A stretch of 64,000 bases of DNA from contig NZ_QODK01000002.1 of assembly GCF_003324485.1 (NCBI RefSeq), positions 186,001-250,000 on the forward strand, read 5' to 3'. Shown here piece by piece: positions 1 to 13,077 of this stretch; position 1 is the first letter of the stretch, and each line of letters begins with the position of its first letter. Made by a program: the position numbers and the translations under genes. The notes under the pieces are model-generated. The model had not been told where the DNA came from, searched no databases, and saw only the letters and a program-made list of their open reading frames with translations. Source of the DNA: Cohaesibacter intestini (GTDB lineage: Bacteria > Pseudomonadota > Alphaproteobacteria > Rhizobiales > Cohaesibacteraceae).

Positions 1-143
1 AATGTTCGGTTGATTGGTGCCTTGTTCAAATAATAGGGCATGACAAACAATGCCAAACCGAAGGTGATGAAAGACAGCACCACCCACAAGACAACCAGCC
101 CAATTCCCTCAATCAATTCCAATTCACATCTCAAACTACGCAT
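1..143 (-). CDS. Small membrane protein, partial (runs off the left edge)
   Basis: An open frame starts with ATG at 143 and reads off the window edge; 47 codons are visible. After a short charged N-terminus (MRSLRCELELIEG) comes one strongly hydrophobic segment of about 25 residues, then a PYYLNKAPINRT stretch. The layout resembles short DUF6693-type inner-membrane proteins, but that is recall of a family look and not a proven match. A GGGGAAAG stretch lies just upstream of the start. It lies downstream of eno on the same strand, separated by the eno terminator, so it is probably transcribed separately. In many relatives ftsB follows eno; the visible part is not a clear FtsB. Confidence 0.5.
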   Translation of the reverse strand, partial: MRSLRCELELIEGIGLVVLWVVLSFITFGLALFVMPYYLNKAPINRT

Positions 144-291
144 TGCGCTTTCCCCAGATAAACTTTCAGCGGTCCGCCTTGACCGCAACAACAATAAAAA
201 AAGTAGCCACCCCTGAAGGCAAAACAACTTGATACAATTTTAAGTAGTCACCACCAAAAGCCCAACATCAGAAGTGCAAGCATTCACAAAA

Positions 292-323
292 AAACCGACG
301 CACCCGTCAGGATGCGTCGGTTT
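292..323 (-). terminator. Intrinsic terminator of eno
   Basis: An 11-bp perfect stem (AAACCGACGCA pairing with TGCGTCGGTTT) with a 10-base loop is followed on the minus strand by a run of T. It lies about 45 bases after the eno stop codon. Confidence 0.85.
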
Positions 324-366
324 CAATCTTGTCAGCTGAACCCGAAGGCCCGGCTCAATCCAGCAA

Positions 367-1650
<1,284 letters not shown>

Positions 1651-1912
1651 TCAATTTGCATGGATTGAATGAAATCAGATGCTTGCTGTCTATCGAAAAT
1701 CGTCACAGAATCCTAGGGCAGATTGCATCTTTTTTGCCAAATCGGAGCCTAGAGGAGCATTTTGACAGCCCCATAACGAACATTTGCCCTTTTCGTGTCC
1801 GACCTGTGCAAAACTATGCTTTAGTCGTAGACCGTTTGTATCGTATGTCGCACCGGCTTTCAGCGATGCGACCCGGACAAAGTTGGGCAAATCAAGTCCC
1901 TAGACCGCTCCT

Positions 1913-2434
1913 CTATTCATCGGTTTGAAAAAGATTGCAACGATACAGATCAAGGCGCTCTCCGGAATCCACATGAAGAAAATCCCCAATCAAGGCGAAA
2001 TCCAACCGCAACAGCAGCTTGGCCGATGCGGCATTATGCCTTGAGACGATGGCGAACAATTCCGACAGGTCACAGGCCTGCCGCGCATGCTGCATCACCG
2101 CCAGACACGCTTCCCGCGCATAGCCTTTGCCCCAAAAGGATGGAAGCAACGCATAGCCGAGATCAATCCCCTCTAGTCCCTCCCTGTTGACCAACCCGCT
2201 CATGCCAATGGGCACGCCATCATGGGTTTCAACCAGATAGAGTCCAAAGCCATTTTCCAGATAGGAACGCTGCAACACGGTCAGCAGATAGTCCTCGGCC
2301 TCAGCAACGCTTCTGATGCCCCTGTCCCCAATATTGGCGTGGTAGGACGGCTCATTCAGCAGCCCCAGAAGAAAGGATGCATCCGACCGCTCGAACCGGC
2401 GCAAAACCAATCGGTTTGTCACAGCAATGATCAT
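1913..2434 (-). CDS. GNAT family N-acetyltransferase (RimJ/RimL type)
   Basis: A 173-residue protein of the GNAT fold, which transfers an acetyl group from acetyl-CoA to an amine; the substrate is unknown. The N-terminal TNRLVLRRFERSDASFLLGL is the usual RimJ-like opening. The acetyl-CoA site is seen in DLGYALLPSFWGKGYAREA, and the FAIVSRHNAASAKLLLRLDF segment corresponds to the conserved C-terminal motif. The start at 2434 has GGGAGGG four bases upstream, which is much better than the ATG ten codons earlier. It stands alone between eno and a DUF1835 gene on the opposite strand. The target could be a ribosomal protein or a small molecule. Confidence 0.85.
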   Translation of the reverse strand: MIIAVTNRLVLRRFERSDASFLLGLLNEPSYHANIGDRGIRSVAEAEDYLLTVLQRSYLENGFGLYLVETHDGVPIGMSGLVNREGLEGIDLGYALLPSFWGKGYAREACLAVMQHARQACDLSELFAIVSRHNAASAKLLLRLDFALIGDFLHVDSGERLDLYRCNLFQTDE

Positions 2435-2505
2435 TGACCCTCCCGGGGAAACCTGCTTCAACATTAAACAAAGGGGCGCGCGTTTTGAATCGCCTTGATC
2501 CTTAC

Positions 2506-2550
2506 CCGGATCTCTTAGGACCGGATCTCTTAGAACCGGATCTCATAGAA
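2506..2550. repeat. Three tandem 15-bp repeats
   Basis: Three directly adjacent copies of a 15-base unit (CCGGATCTCTTAGGA, CCGGATCTCTTAGAA, CCGGATCTCATAGAA) occupy the space between the start of the GNAT gene and the DUF1835 gene. The copies differ at one to three positions. They lie in the common upstream region of two divergent genes, so they could be operator sites or a slippage-generated repeat. Confidence 0.8.
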
Positions 2551-2649
2551 AATGCACGATAGAGGCAACCAAAGCCAACCACCAGAGGCGATTGGCACAA
2601 TCTGAAGACCTCTGGAGCGCCACATATCATTCAATCCATTGCAGCAAAA

Positions 2650-3645
2650 ATGGGGATAGCCTTGACAAAACTGATCATAACCAATGGGGACAGCGCCGCC
2701 GACCTGTTGGCCGAAGCTGGCTATGAAGACACCATTTTGCCATGGCGTGACGTCTTGCACGAAGGCCCGATCCCGGATGCCGAAGACGATCTGTTCGGGC
2801 TGATTCGCAGCAAGTATCTTGCCGGAGACGACCAAAGTCAGGCCAAAGAAATCCTGCAAGATTTCAAGGATCGTCTGACACTGATGCGCGATCATAACCG
2901 CTTCGAGCGGATTGAATTATGGTTCGAGCACGATCTCTACGACCAACTGCAGATCCTGCAAATTCTCGACATGCTGTCCCGCTTTGGCCGGATCAACAAT
3001 GTCTTCATCATTCAGGCTCCGACCTATCTGGGCATGCAAACCCCTGACAATATTGGTCGATTTGAGGAATTGGGCTTGCCGGTGCTGGACCGCATGTTTG
3101 CCTTCGCCTCGCGCGCATGGCGCGCCTATGCTTACGCTGGCCCCAAAGCGATCAACAAAATCCGACAGGAACCGATCCCCGGCTTCCCCTTCATGGGTCA
3201 GGCCTTTTTGCGTGCCTTGCAGGAACTGCCCGGCACGGATGGTCTGTCTCGTACCGAGCGCCAGATTCTCTACAGCCTTGATCGCGGCGTCGCCCGCCCG
3301 GGCATGCTGTTTGCACAGGTACAGAATATGGAAGAAGCGATTTTCCTTGGCGACATGAGCTTTTTCAAGATCCTTTCGGGCCTGCAATATTGCCCCCGTC
3401 CGGTCCTGACCGGACTGCCGCAGGAATTCAAGGCCCAGATCCTGTCTGACAGCCCACAGCGCAAAGAGTTCATCACCTCGCCTCTCCACATCACCGAGTT
3501 TGGCAAGGACGTTCTGGCTGGCAAGGCCGACTTCCTGTCAGAAAACGGCCTGCATCGCTGGTGGGGCGGCACAGAACTGACCACCAGTGACCATTGGCGA
3601 TGGGATGACGAGGCAGAAAGCCTCACGCGGCACCGCGCGGCCTGA
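2650..3645 (+). CDS. DUF1835 domain-containing protein
   Basis: A 331-residue protein whose N-terminus (TKLIITNGDSAADLLAEAG then LPWRDVLHEGPIP) is the recognisable DUF1835 opening. The domain continues with an acidic, aromatic ELWFEHDLYDQLQILQIL segment. The C-terminal half probably contains the winged-helix-like region common in this family. The function is not known and I do not assign one. The ATG at 2650 has no clear ribosome-binding site. A TTG four codons later, at 2662, has GGGG at good distance and would start the protein exactly at TKLIITNG, so that start is a real alternative. A hairpin terminator follows the stop. Confidence 0.85.
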   Translation: MGIALTKLIITNGDSAADLLAEAGYEDTILPWRDVLHEGPIPDAEDDLFGLIRSKYLAGDDQSQAKEILQDFKDRLTLMRDHNRFERIELWFEHDLYDQLQILQILDMLSRFGRINNVFIIQAPTYLGMQTPDNIGRFEELGLPVLDRMFAFASRAWRAYAYAGPKAINKIRQEPIPGFPFMGQAFLRALQELPGTDGLSRTERQILYSLDRGVARPGMLFAQVQNMEEAIFLGDMSFFKILSGLQYCPRPVLTGLPQEFKAQILSDSPQRKEFITSPLHITEFGKDVLAGKADFLSENGLHRWWGGTELTTSDHWRWDDEAESLTRHRAA

Positions 3646-3668
3646 CTGACACTCACGGACCCGACAAA

Positions 3669-3696
3669 AAAGGCGCATCCCCAAGGACGCGCCTTT
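3669..3696 (+). terminator. Hairpin terminator after the DUF1835 gene
   Basis: The arms AAAGGCGC and GCGCCTTT enclose a 12-base loop; the T-rich side follows on the plus strand. It lies between two converging genes, so it may serve both directions. Confidence 0.7.
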
Positions 3697-3717
3697 CTGA
3701 ATCCAATCAGTGAGTTT

Positions 3718-3903
3718 TTATCGACCGTGGGTCACGAGCACCAGCGAGACCAGAGATATGGCGGTCAGGCTCAAGGCTGGCAGAATGATCGCCGGATAGC
3801 CGAAGGTGGCAATCGCAAAGCCCCAGCCAACCAGCAAGGCCAGCACGAAAAGAACAAAAAGGGACACTTTGATGGAACTTGAGGAGGTTGCAGCTTCGCT
3901 CAT
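3718..3903 (-). CDS. Small two-helix membrane protein
   Basis: A 61-residue peptide with a polar, serine-rich start (MSEAATSSSSIK) and two hydrophobic segments that should span the inner membrane: roughly residues 14-33 and 36-57. The start at 3903 has AAGGGTGAG about seven bases upstream, so the ATG six codons earlier is less likely. I do not recognise a family and infer no function. A conserved genomic position among relatives would confirm that it is a gene. Confidence 0.6.
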   Translation of the reverse strand: MSEAATSSSSIKVSLFVLFVLALLVGWGFAIATFGYPAIILPALSLTAISLVSLVLVTHGR

Positions 3904-4146
3904 TTTGGTCTCACCCTTCAAACTGGCGGCACACGCACGCCGATCATTTCATTTGCCATGAAGCGACATGACATTCCGTGACGCTCAAACCACCCAATAG
4001 TTGGCAGTCATTGCAAGTAGGTGTTTGCGCGTATGTTTCTTTCCCTTAAATAGAAACATCCAACCGAATTGGTAATTACAAATACGTAACTGCGCTCTTC
4101 TGCCGCACCTTTTACCCATGCCGGAATGCAGCAGAAAAAGACAAAG
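3904..4146. other. Intergenic region upstream of the small membrane protein
   Basis: This stretch, with the kdsA terminator next to it, separates the small membrane protein gene from kdsA. It is AT-rich towards 4020-4100 and presumably holds the promoter of the small gene. I see no RNA gene, reading frame or repeat in it. Confidence 0.4.
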
Positions 4147-4179
4147 AAAAACCCTCACCGCAAAGCAATGAGGGTTTTT
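4147..4179 (-). terminator. Intrinsic terminator of kdsA
   Basis: An 11-bp perfect stem (AAAAACCCTCA with TGAGGGTTTTT) and an 11-base loop, with T-rich flanks on both strands, 24 bases after the kdsA stop. Confidence 0.85.
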
Positions 4180-4203
4180 CGGACTTTCGCGATTTCAATA
4201 GCC

Positions 4204-5034
4204 TTAGGCTTTGGCCAAGGCATCAAATTGCTGCAACTGGCGCAACAAACCTTCAAGTTCCTTGATCGGAACCATGTTCGGACCATCACTTGGCGCCCTG
4301 TCCGGATCTTCATGGGTTTCAATAAACAGCCCAGCCACACCAACAGCAACCGCTGCTCTGGCCAGCACAGGGACAAACTCCCGCTGACCGCCGGAGGTGC
4401 TGCCCTGTCCGCCCGGCTGCTGCACCGAATGGGTTGCATCAAAAATGACCGGAGCACCCGTCTCAGCCATAATCGGCAGGCCGCGCATATCAGTCACCAG
4501 CGTATTGTAGCCAAAGGAGGTGCCGCGATCTGTCAGCATCACGTTGGCATTGCCACTATCAACTATTTTGGCAGTCACATTGCGCATATCCCATGGTGCA
4601 AGAAACTGACCTTTCTTAACATTGATGACAGCCCCCGTTTTGGCCGCAGAAACCAGTAGATCGGTCTGACGGCACAAAAAGGCCGGGATCTGCAAGATGT
4701 CAACGACTTCGGCAACCGACTGGCACTGATCGGCCTCATGAATGTCGGTCACCACCGGCAGGCCATATTTTTCCTTGATCTCGGCGAAGATCGGCAAAGC
4801 CTTTTCAAGGCCGATGCCTCTTTGAGAATTCAGGCTCGTCCGGTTTGCCTTGTCAAAGGAGGATTTGTAGACAATGCCAATATTCAGATTGTCGGAAATC
4901 TCTTTCAGGGCTGCAGCCATTTCGAGCGCGTGCTCGCGACTTTCCATCTGGCAAGGGCCAGCCAATACGGACAAAGGCAGATGATTGCCAAACTGGACCG
5001 AGCCAGCTGAAACAACTTTGTTGGGTGCAGTCAT
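4204..5034 (-). CDS. kdsA: 3-deoxy-8-phosphooctulonate synthase (KDO8P synthase)
   Basis: Condenses phosphoenolpyruvate with arabinose 5-phosphate to KDO 8-phosphate, the first committed step of the KDO sugars of lipopolysaccharide. The 276-residue length is typical. Visible motifs are [17 protein letters not shown] near residue 25, the PEP-binding [25 protein letters not shown] and [16 protein letters not shown]. The cysteine in GPCQME sits where metal-dependent (class II) enzymes carry their metal-binding cysteine, whereas the E. coli enzyme has asparagine. A GAGATGAG precedes the ATG. It probably forms a loose minus-strand cluster with pyrG and the VOC gene. Confidence 0.96.
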   Translation of the reverse strand: MTAPNKVVSAGSVQFGNHLPLSVLAGPCQMESREHALEMAAALKEISDNLNIGIVYKSSFDKANRTSLNSQRGIGLEKALPIFAEIKEKYGLPVVTDIHEADQCQSVAEVVDILQIPAFLCRQTDLLVSAAKTGAVINVKKGQFLAPWDMRNVTAKIVDSGNANVMLTDRGTSFGYNTLVTDMRGLPIMAETGAPVIFDATHSVQQPGGQGSTSGGQREFVPVLARAAVAVGVAGLFIETHEDPDRAPSDGPNMVPIKELEGLLRQLQQFDALAKA

Positions 5035-5133
5035 GATCTCATCTCGTTGAAGGTTTTTGGGGTGCTCTGGGCGCCGGCCCGAAGCCGCAACATCTGTGTC
5101 TGTCCAATAGGGCTATTGTATGTTTCTGCATCG

Positions 5134-6003
5134 TCAAGCCTGCCGCAGCAGCAGGCCACAGCCACACAGGGCATCAGGCTGGACGACCAGATGTCCGGCA
5201 TAATCAAAGTAGGGTATCTTTGCAGCATCGAGCGCCGCTTTGGCGCGCGCCAGATCAAGACAGATAATCAGTGCAGCGATCCCGCCATCCTGAGCCAGTG
5301 AAAGTGGCAAATCGAGCCCATAGAAGGTCTTGGCAGCCAGCGGCGTCAAAACTTCCAGCACGCCATGGCCGGTATCCACCACCACACCGGCACTGGTGGA
5401 ACGCATTTCCCTCTGACCGGAAAAACCACCCAGAAACTCATGATGATCGGATGGATTGTCTGCGCTGAAAACAACGGAGCAAAGACGCTGTGCGCCATTG
5501 GCATGCTGCTGATAGTCCGGTTTCCAGAAATGCTCGGGCTCATGCTTGTGATGGCAGATGAAGAAACCCGTATTGTCCATCAAGGCATTATGCAAAAAGC
5601 CATTGGAGAAGCTGACCGTTTTTGTCGATCCATCTGGTTGGACCGCTTCGCGCTCGAAATCAAACTGCGGATAGGTTTCCAGATTGAGCGCCTGAAAGAT
5701 TGCCAGATCCCGATCCACATTGTCAGATCGCAGGACCAGCATCGAGGCCCCTTCCCGGTCTTCAAGAAAGGTCTGGTTGAAACGGGCAAAGGAGAAATCC
5801 CCTTCCGTCGCTTCAGGCATCAGGCTTTCGTCATGCACAGACAGAAGCTCAATGAAGGCCCCATCCAGCTGGACAAGGGCATTTTTGGTCCCGAACGGAT
5901 GATAGGCCGTAGGCGTAATGGTAAAACCGAGGGAGCGATACAGCGCGCAAGCGGCCTCCAGATCCCGAACCGCCACGACAACATGATCAACACCACGCAA
6001 CAT
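5134..6003 (-). CDS. VOC family protein (glyoxalase-like domain)
   Basis: A 289-residue protein of the vicinal-oxygen-chelate fold. The opening RGVDHVVVAVRDLEAACALY followed by LGFTITPTAYHPFGTKNALV is the usual glyoxalase_3-type module. The central HKHEPEHFWKPDYQQHANGA segment is characteristic of this subfamily, found beside kdsA and pyrG in many rhizobia. The second half repeats the fold more loosely. The VOC fold usually binds a divalent metal, but the substrate of this subfamily is unknown. The start has GGGGGAG and AGG upstream. It sits 99 bases before kdsA and 123 bases after pyrG, all on the minus strand, so co-transcription is plausible. Confidence 0.85.
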   Translation of the reverse strand: MLRGVDHVVVAVRDLEAACALYRSLGFTITPTAYHPFGTKNALVQLDGAFIELLSVHDESLMPEATEGDFSFARFNQTFLEDREGASMLVLRSDNVDRDLAIFQALNLETYPQFDFEREAVQPDGSTKTVSFSNGFLHNALMDNTGFFICHHKHEPEHFWKPDYQQHANGAQRLCSVVFSADNPSDHHEFLGGFSGQREMRSTSAGVVVDTGHGVLEVLTPLAAKTFYGLDLPLSLAQDGGIAALIICLDLARAKAALDAAKIPYFDYAGHLVVQPDALCGCGLLLRQA

Positions 6004-6126
6004 AACCTATACTCCCCCAGCTAACCGACAGGACAGTTTCACTATGACCCAGTCCAAATCGGCATGGTTGACGGCTGGCCCATTTTGCTCAGCGGGTCAG
6101 CCATCCAATTCCAAGTCCTCGACCGA

Positions 6127-8041
<1,915 letters not shown>

Positions 8042-8073
8042 AACCGGCCCATGCAGCGAGGCAAAGGCCGGTT
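8042..8073 (-). terminator. Hairpin downstream of secG
   Basis: The arms AACCGGCC and GGCCGGTT enclose a 16-base loop about 40 bases after the secG stop. The following T run is short, so termination efficiency is uncertain. Confidence 0.5.
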
Positions 8074-8115
8074 GAAAAAGTGTCAGAATCTGGTCTCGCA
8101 CGAGACAATTCCGCC

Positions 8116-8517
8116 TTACTCCGAGGTCGGAACCTGTGGACCGCTCGGGGTCGCAGGTGCCACCGGAGCCGCAGGTGCGGTTGGCGTCAACTGTTGCAGC
8201 TCGTCCAGAATACCGCCCTGACCCGGGGTCGCAGGCGTCTCGGTGCCGGTCTGGGCTGGTACATTATCCAGCACGTCAGCCGGGCTGCTTTTCTGCGACG
8301 CCAGAATACCAAGACCCAAGGACGTAATGAAGAAGCCAGCCGCCAAAATCGCGGTGGTCCGGGTCAGCAGGTTTGCTGCGCCACGTCCGGTCATAAAACC
8401 GCCGCCGCCACCGCCGCCGCCGATGCCAAGCGCGCCGCCTTCGGAGCGCTGCAGAAGCACCACAACCACAAGGGCAGCAACAATCAGCAAGTGAATGACA
8501 ATAACAACTGATTCCAT
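8116..8517 (-). CDS. secG: Preprotein translocase subunit SecG
   Basis: Small inner-membrane subunit of the SecYEG translocon that assists protein export. The 133-residue product begins with the conserved MESVVIVIHLLIVAALVVVV helix. A short hydrophilic loop with an eight-glycine run follows, then a second helix near residues 55-75 and a proline/threonine-rich C-terminal tail. Both helices and the glycine-rich loop are the family signature in alphaproteobacteria. The ATG at 8517 was preferred to a start 13 codons upstream because MESVV is the usual beginning. tpiA lies upstream on the same strand. Confidence 0.9.
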   Translation of the reverse strand: MESVVIVIHLLIVAALVVVVLLQRSEGGALGIGGGGGGGGFMTGRGAANLLTRTTAILAAGFFITSLGLGILASQKSSPADVLDNVPAQTGTETPATPGQGGILDELQQLTPTAPAAPVAPATPSGPQVPTSE

Positions 8518-8694
8518 CGTCCAACCGTCTCTTAAAACAGTCAATCGGGCCAACAAAGAACTGCGGCCCGACGCAAAAGGTTCATATTTCTTGGGCGTCT
8601 TCTACAACAAGACTCCCGGCAATACCAGTGCCAAGCTGAGTTTTTTCCGTGCGCCCTTGCCTATTTGGGAACAAAGCCACCAACAAACAAGACC

Positions 8695-8719
8695 AAAGGG
8701 TGCCATTGAGACACCCTTT
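8695..8719 (-). terminator. Hairpin between tpiA and secG
   Basis: The perfect 8-bp arms AAAGGGTG and CACCCTTT enclose a 9-base loop about 60 bases after the tpiA stop. The T tract on the minus strand is weak, so it may be a partial terminator. Confidence 0.5.
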
Positions 8720-8779
8720 TCCCTTTTCTCAAAGGTACAACGGCAAATAACCTCATCAGGGCCTAGCCGCTTTCAAGGC

Positions 8780-9532
8780 CTATTTGTAAGCGGCCAAAAT
8801 GCCAAGGAAGTCTGCCGCCTTCAGGCTGGCACCGCCCACCAGAGCCCCATTCACATTGTCAACGCCCATCAGCTCAACAGCATTTGAAGCCTTGACCGAA
8901 CCACCATAAAGCAAACGCATGGATGCCCCGTCTTCACCAAAGGCTTCGACCAACTGCTTGCGCATGAAGGCGTGCACTTCAGCCACATCTTCAGCAGTTG
9001 GCGTCAAACCGGTGCCGATTGCCCACACAGGCTCATAAGCAATAACGGTGTTGGCTGCGGTCGCACCCGCCGGAATGGAACCAGCCAGCTGGGACCCGAC
9101 GACTTCGAGGGTTTCTCCACCCTTGCGCTCAGCTTCGGTTTCACCGACACAGATGATGGCAACCAGATCCTGCGCCCAGACGGCTTCCGCCTTGGATTTG
9201 ACGACGTCATTGGTCTCGCCATGATCAGCACGGCGCTCGGAGTGACCAACGATCACGGCATCAGCACCAGCATCGGCCAGCATTTGGGCAGAAATGTCGC
9301 CGGTATGGGCACCGGATACATTGAAGTGACAATCCTGCGCACCAATGGCAACCGCGCTGTCAGCCGCTTTTTCTGCAAAAGCAGCAACCAAAGTGAAGGG
9401 AGGGCAGATCATGGTATCAGCTTTGGCAGCAAGCTCAGCGTCGAATCCGGCGATCAACGCCTCGAGTTCTGGGGCGGATGCCTTAAGGCCGTTCATTTTC
9501 CAGTTACCGGCGACGAGAGGTTTGATGCTCAT
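8780..9532 (-). CDS. tpiA: Triose-phosphate isomerase
   Basis: Glycolytic TIM-barrel enzyme that interconverts dihydroxyacetone phosphate and glyceraldehyde 3-phosphate. The 250-residue protein carries all catalytic residues: lysine 12 in GNWKMNG, histidine 97 in VGHSERR and glutamate 167 in [11 protein letters not shown]. The phosphate-binding [12 protein letters not shown] and GALVGGASL segments are also present. The gene is divergent from ppiD across a 426-base gap. That divergent tpiA/ppiD pair is a conserved arrangement in this bacterial group. Confidence 0.97.
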   Translation of the reverse strand: MSIKPLVAGNWKMNGLKASAPELEALIAGFDAELAAKADTMICPPFTLVAAFAEKAADSAVAIGAQDCHFNVSGAHTGDISAQMLADAGADAVIVGHSERRADHGETNDVVKSKAEAVWAQDLVAIICVGETEAERKGGETLEVVGSQLAGSIPAGATAANTVIAYEPVWAIGTGLTPTAEDVAEVHAFMRKQLVEAFGEDGASMRLLYGGSVKASNAVELMGVDNVNGALVGGASLKAADFLGILAAYK

Positions 9533-9958
9533 ATGTCTGATCCTTCAATCTGATGATGGGTCCAAAAATTGGGTCTGAGAGAAGAAGTCAAAACCGAACT
9601 GTGCCGCACCAACGCGCCACAAGAAAATGCCTCCGCCTCCCGGATTGCCCTTCTCATACTCCAACTTTAGGTGCATTTGCACGGCAAGGCTGCCATGCAG
9701 AGCTGTTTTCCCCCTACTTTTCTCGTGATTGGGTCACAAAATCCCCTTGATCGGATCAGATCACCAATCTTTCTGCGAACAAAATCCGCACCGTCCCCAT
9801 TTGTGCCACCTTTTCAGCACGGATTGGGTTGCAGCTTGGACATGAGCTTTCTATGATCCGGCGAACATTTAAGAAAGGCAGACGGGCCGCCAAAAAATGT
9901 ATGAAACCATGACGGTTTGGTCTTTACCCGCCTGCACGATAGAAGGACACACCATCCC
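9533..9958. other. Divergent intergenic region tpiA/ppiD
   Basis: The 426 bases between two divergent housekeeping genes presumably hold both promoters. An AGAAGGA ribosome-binding site for ppiD lies at about 9941. I see no reading frame, RNA gene or strong repeat here. Confidence 0.4.
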
Positions 9959-11839
9959 ATGATGGACACTATGCGTTCGATGGCCTCGGGTTTTGTTGCC
10001 AAAATCCTGATGGGCCTTCTGGTTCTGAGTTTTGCGGTCTGGGGCATCGCAGACATTTTCTCCAATTTTGGTCGCGGTGCCGTTGCGACGGTTGGGGAAA
10101 CCGAAATTGATGGCCGCGATTACCAAAGCGAACTGATTCTGGAAGTCAACGCGCTGTCAAACCGGTTGGGACGCCGTCTGACCAGCGCCGAGACAGCGGC
10201 CTTTGGTCTCCCAAATCAGGTGCTTGGACGCCTGATTGGCGAAGGCTCTCTCAATGATCTGGCCCGTCGTTTCAATATGGGCCTCTCGCCGACCGAACTG
10301 GCCAAGAGCATCGCTCAGGAGCCAGCATTTCAGGCGCTTGGCAAATTTGACCGCAACCAGATGAACCTCGTTTTGCGCAATGCAGGCACCACTGAGGATC
10401 GCTATGTGGTCAATCGTCAGAATCTCGAAGTCCGCCGCCAACTGGCCGCCGGACTGACAGGGAAAGCCACCCTGCCCGTTGCAGCATTGAAGGTTTTCAA
10501 CACCTTCAGCTTTGAGACCCGCGACATTTCCTATGTGACCTTGAGCGAAGACACTGTCAGCGAGATTGAAGATCCATCTGATGCTGAACTGACAAGCTAT
10601 TTCGAGCAAAAGAAGATGGCTTTCCGGGCACCGGAATATCGCACCTTCGAAATGCTCAAGCTCGAGCCGGGCGACATCATGGACGCTTCCAAGGTCACCG
10701 ACGAAGACGCCAAGCATTATTATGAAACGGTCCAGAACCGTTTTGTCCAGCCAGAACGCCGCCAGATGCAGCAGATCCTCTTCAGCACGGAAGAAGATGC
10801 CAAAGCCGCTTCTGACAAGATTGCCAATGGCGCCACCTATGAAGACATCATGACCGAGCGCAATCTGACCGAGGCCGACATCGACTTCGGGCTGCTGACG
10901 AAGGCTGAAATCCCCGAAAAAGTGGCCGCAGATGCTCTTTACGCATTGGAAGAAGGTCAGGTTTCCGACGTCATTAAAGGGCGTTTTGGTTATCTGCTGC
11001 TGCGCAACGCCAAGACCGAGGCCTCTCAGGCGTCCCCATTTGATGAAATCAAGGATCAGTTGAAAGCCGAAATCGCCGCAAACCGAGCCAAGGACGATGT
11101 TCTGAGCGTCTTCGACCAGGTTGAAGATGAACGCGCTGGCGGAGCAACCCTGAAGGAAGTCGCAGACAAGATGCAGCTGCCGTTGCGGATGGTTACCGCC
11201 ATTTCAGTTGCAGGCGATCTGCAGTCCGGCGACAAAGTGACAGACCTTCCGGCGCAGGCAGATCTGTTGAAAGCGGTGTTTGACAATGATGTCGATTTCG
11301 AAGCCGACCCGGTGGAAATCGAGGATTCCGGCTACGCCTGGTTCATGGTCAAGGATGTGATCGAAAGCCGCGACCGCACTCTGGATGAGGTCCGCGACGA
11401 TGCCATTGCCGCATGGAAGAAGGACCAACGTGCGGAGCGCAACGCAGCCCGCGCTGCGGATCTTCTCAAAGAGGTCAATGCAGGCAAGAGCCTTGAAGAT
11501 GTTGCGAGCGAACAAGGGCTAACCCTTGAGAAAGCCGCCAATGTCTCTCGTCAAGGCAGTGCGGCGCTTCCAACACCAGCCGTACAGCAGGCTTTCAATG
11601 GTCCCGAAGGTCACAAAACCAGCGCCGTTGAAGGCACGACCCAATATGTGCTCGTGGTCGACAAGGTCACAGAGCCGGACTTCGATACCGATGCCCTGCA
11701 GATTGCTGGCCTCAAACAGCGCCTCAACGAAAATGCAGGCAACGATATGCTTGGTCAGTTAAGCGAAACCATCCTGCGCGACATTGGTTACACCATCAAC
11801 GAAGCCATGATGCAGCAGATCGTCAATGGCGCCCGCTAA
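9959..11839 (+). CDS. ppiD: PpiD/SurA-type peptidylprolyl isomerase, membrane anchored
   Basis: A 626-residue periplasmic folding factor. After a short cytoplasmic start comes one transmembrane helix ([20 protein letters not shown]) that anchors the protein, followed by a SurA-like N-terminal domain ([20 protein letters not shown]). A parvulin-type isomerase region lies near residues 255-375 ([17 protein letters not shown] to [17 protein letters not shown]), and a long charged C-terminal region follows. The family catalyses proline isomerisation or acts as a chaperone for exported proteins near SecYEG. I chose the start at 9959 from the conserved N-terminus; the ATG at 9962 is equally possible. 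secG and tpiA lie beside it. Confidence 0.9.
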   Translation: MMDTMRSMASGFVAKILMGLLVLSFAVWGIADIFSNFGRGAVATVGETEIDGRDYQSELILEVNALSNRLGRRLTSAETAAFGLPNQVLGRLIGEGSLNDLARRFNMGLSPTELAKSIAQEPAFQALGKFDRNQMNLVLRNAGTTEDRYVVNRQNLEVRRQLAAGLTGKATLPVAALKVFNTFSFETRDISYVTLSEDTVSEIEDPSDAELTSYFEQKKMAFRAPEYRTFEMLKLEPGDIMDASKVTDEDAKHYYETVQNRFVQPERRQMQQILFSTEEDAKAASDKIANGATYEDIMTERNLTEADIDFGLLTKAEIPEKVAADALYALEEGQVSDVIKGRFGYLLLRNAKTEASQASPFDEIKDQLKAEIAANRAKDDVLSVFDQVEDERAGGATLKEVADKMQLPLRMVTAISVAGDLQSGDKVTDLPAQADLLKAVFDNDVDFEADPVEIEDSGYAWFMVKDVIESRDRTLDEVRDDAIAAWKKDQRAERNAARAADLLKEVNAGKSLEDVASEQGLTLEKAANVSRQGSAALPTPAVQQAFNGPEGHKTSAVEGTTQYVLVVDKVTEPDFDTDALQIAGLKQRLNENAGNDMLGQLSETILRDIGYTINEAMMQQIVNGAR

Positions 11840-11872
11840 GAAGCGCCTTTCATCGACCAATTGACAGGCTAT

Positions 11873-11906
11873 CTGTTCGGGACATCATACATGGTGCCCC
11901 GAACAG
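11873..11906 (+). other. Hairpin between ppiD and trpD
   Basis: A perfect 9-bp stem (CTGTTCGGG with CCCGAACAG) and a 16-base loop. There is no clear T tract after it, and no leader peptide with tryptophan codons nearby. It could be a weak terminator for ppiD or an RNA structure ahead of trpD. Confidence 0.4.
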
Positions 11907-11994
11907 CCCTTCCAACAAAAAGGCCACTCTTATAAAAAGGCCGACCAAAGCAATCATATTGACGGCATCAGACCGGACGTTTCTGGAGAGCATT

Positions 11995-13011
11995 ATGGAT
12001 GAATTGAAGCCTTTTCTGGCGCACGTTGCCGACGGCAAGAGCCTCAGCCGTGAACAGGCCGTAGAGGCCTTTGACATCTTGATGAGTGGCAAGGCCACCC
12101 CGTCCCAGATCGGCGCCTTCTTGATGGCTCTGCGCGTCCGTGGAGAAACCGTCGATGAAATCACCGGCGCAGTCTTCGAGATGCGCAACAAGATGACACG
12201 TGTCACGGCTCCCGCTGATGCGGTGGACATTGTCGGCACCGGCGGCACCGGCACCAAGACCTACAACATCTCGACCTGCGCCGCGATGATCATGGCCGGT
12301 GGTGGCGTCTCTGTTGCCAAGCATGGCAACAAGGCCCTGTCCTCTCTGTCCGGCTCAGGCGATGTTCTGACCAGTCTTGGCGTCAATCTCGCTCAGGATC
12401 CGGACGGCGTTGCCCGCTGCATTGAGGAAGCAGGCATCGGTTTCATGTTTGCCCCGAACCACCATTCCGCCATGCGGTTTGTCGGCCCGACCCGCGTTGA
12501 AATGGGCGTCCGCACCATTTTCAATCTGCTCGGCCCTCTCTCCAACCCGGCAGGCGTCAAGCGTCAGCTGATCGGTGTCTTTGATCCCCATTGGCAGATC
12601 CACTTTGCCGAAACCCTGAAGGCTCTCGGCTCGGACTTCATCTGGGTGGTTTATGGTGCGGGTGGTTTGGATGAAATCTCGACCCTTGGCGAAACCAAGA
12701 TCACGCAGTTGAAAGACGGCACCATATCTGAATTCATCATCGCACCGGAGGATGTCGGCATCAAACGGGCTACGATCGAGGATATTCGCGGTGGCACCGG
12801 CGATGACAATGCCAAGGCTCTGATGGCCTTGCTCGAAGGCGAAAAGGGCCCTTATCGCGACATCGTCCAGATGAATGCCGCCGCAGGTCTCTTGATCGCT
12901 GGCAAAACGGATAGCTATGCCGATGGTATTGAGCTGGCCGCAGAAATCATCGACAGCGGCAAGGCTCTGGCTGCGCTCAACAAGCTGGTGGACGTCTCCA
13001 ATCGCGACTGA
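11995..13011 (+). CDS. trpD: Anthranilate phosphoribosyltransferase
   Basis: Second step of tryptophan synthesis: joins anthranilate and PRPP to phosphoribosyl-anthranilate. The 338-residue product has the substrate motifs [54 protein letters not shown] and [12 protein letters not shown]. An in-frame upstream start exists 12 codons earlier, but the ATG at 11995 has GGAG six bases upstream and gives the usual family beginning [11 protein letters not shown]. trpC follows after 66 bases, then moaC and moeA, so a single operon is likely. trpE and trpG are not in the window. Confidence 0.97.
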   Translation: MDELKPFLAHVADGKSLSREQAVEAFDILMSGKATPSQIGAFLMALRVRGETVDEITGAVFEMRNKMTRVTAPADAVDIVGTGGTGTKTYNISTCAAMIMAGGGVSVAKHGNKALSSLSGSGDVLTSLGVNLAQDPDGVARCIEEAGIGFMFAPNHHSAMRFVGPTRVEMGVRTIFNLLGPLSNPAGVKRQLIGVFDPHWQIHFAETLKALGSDFIWVVYGAGGLDEISTLGETKITQLKDGTISEFIIAPEDVGIKRATIEDIRGGTGDDNAKALMALLEGEKGPYRDIVQMNAAAGLLIAGKTDSYADGIELAAEIIDSGKALAALNKLVDVSNRD

Positions 13012-13077
13012 TTGCGATGATCCAATCGCAACCGACCAGACCCCAAAGTCATACAGATACAGGCTGAGACACGCTCC

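Noticed and set aside
8398-8425. CCG-repeat tract as a microsatellite
   Set aside because: It encodes the normal poly-glycine loop of SecG and needs no other explanation.
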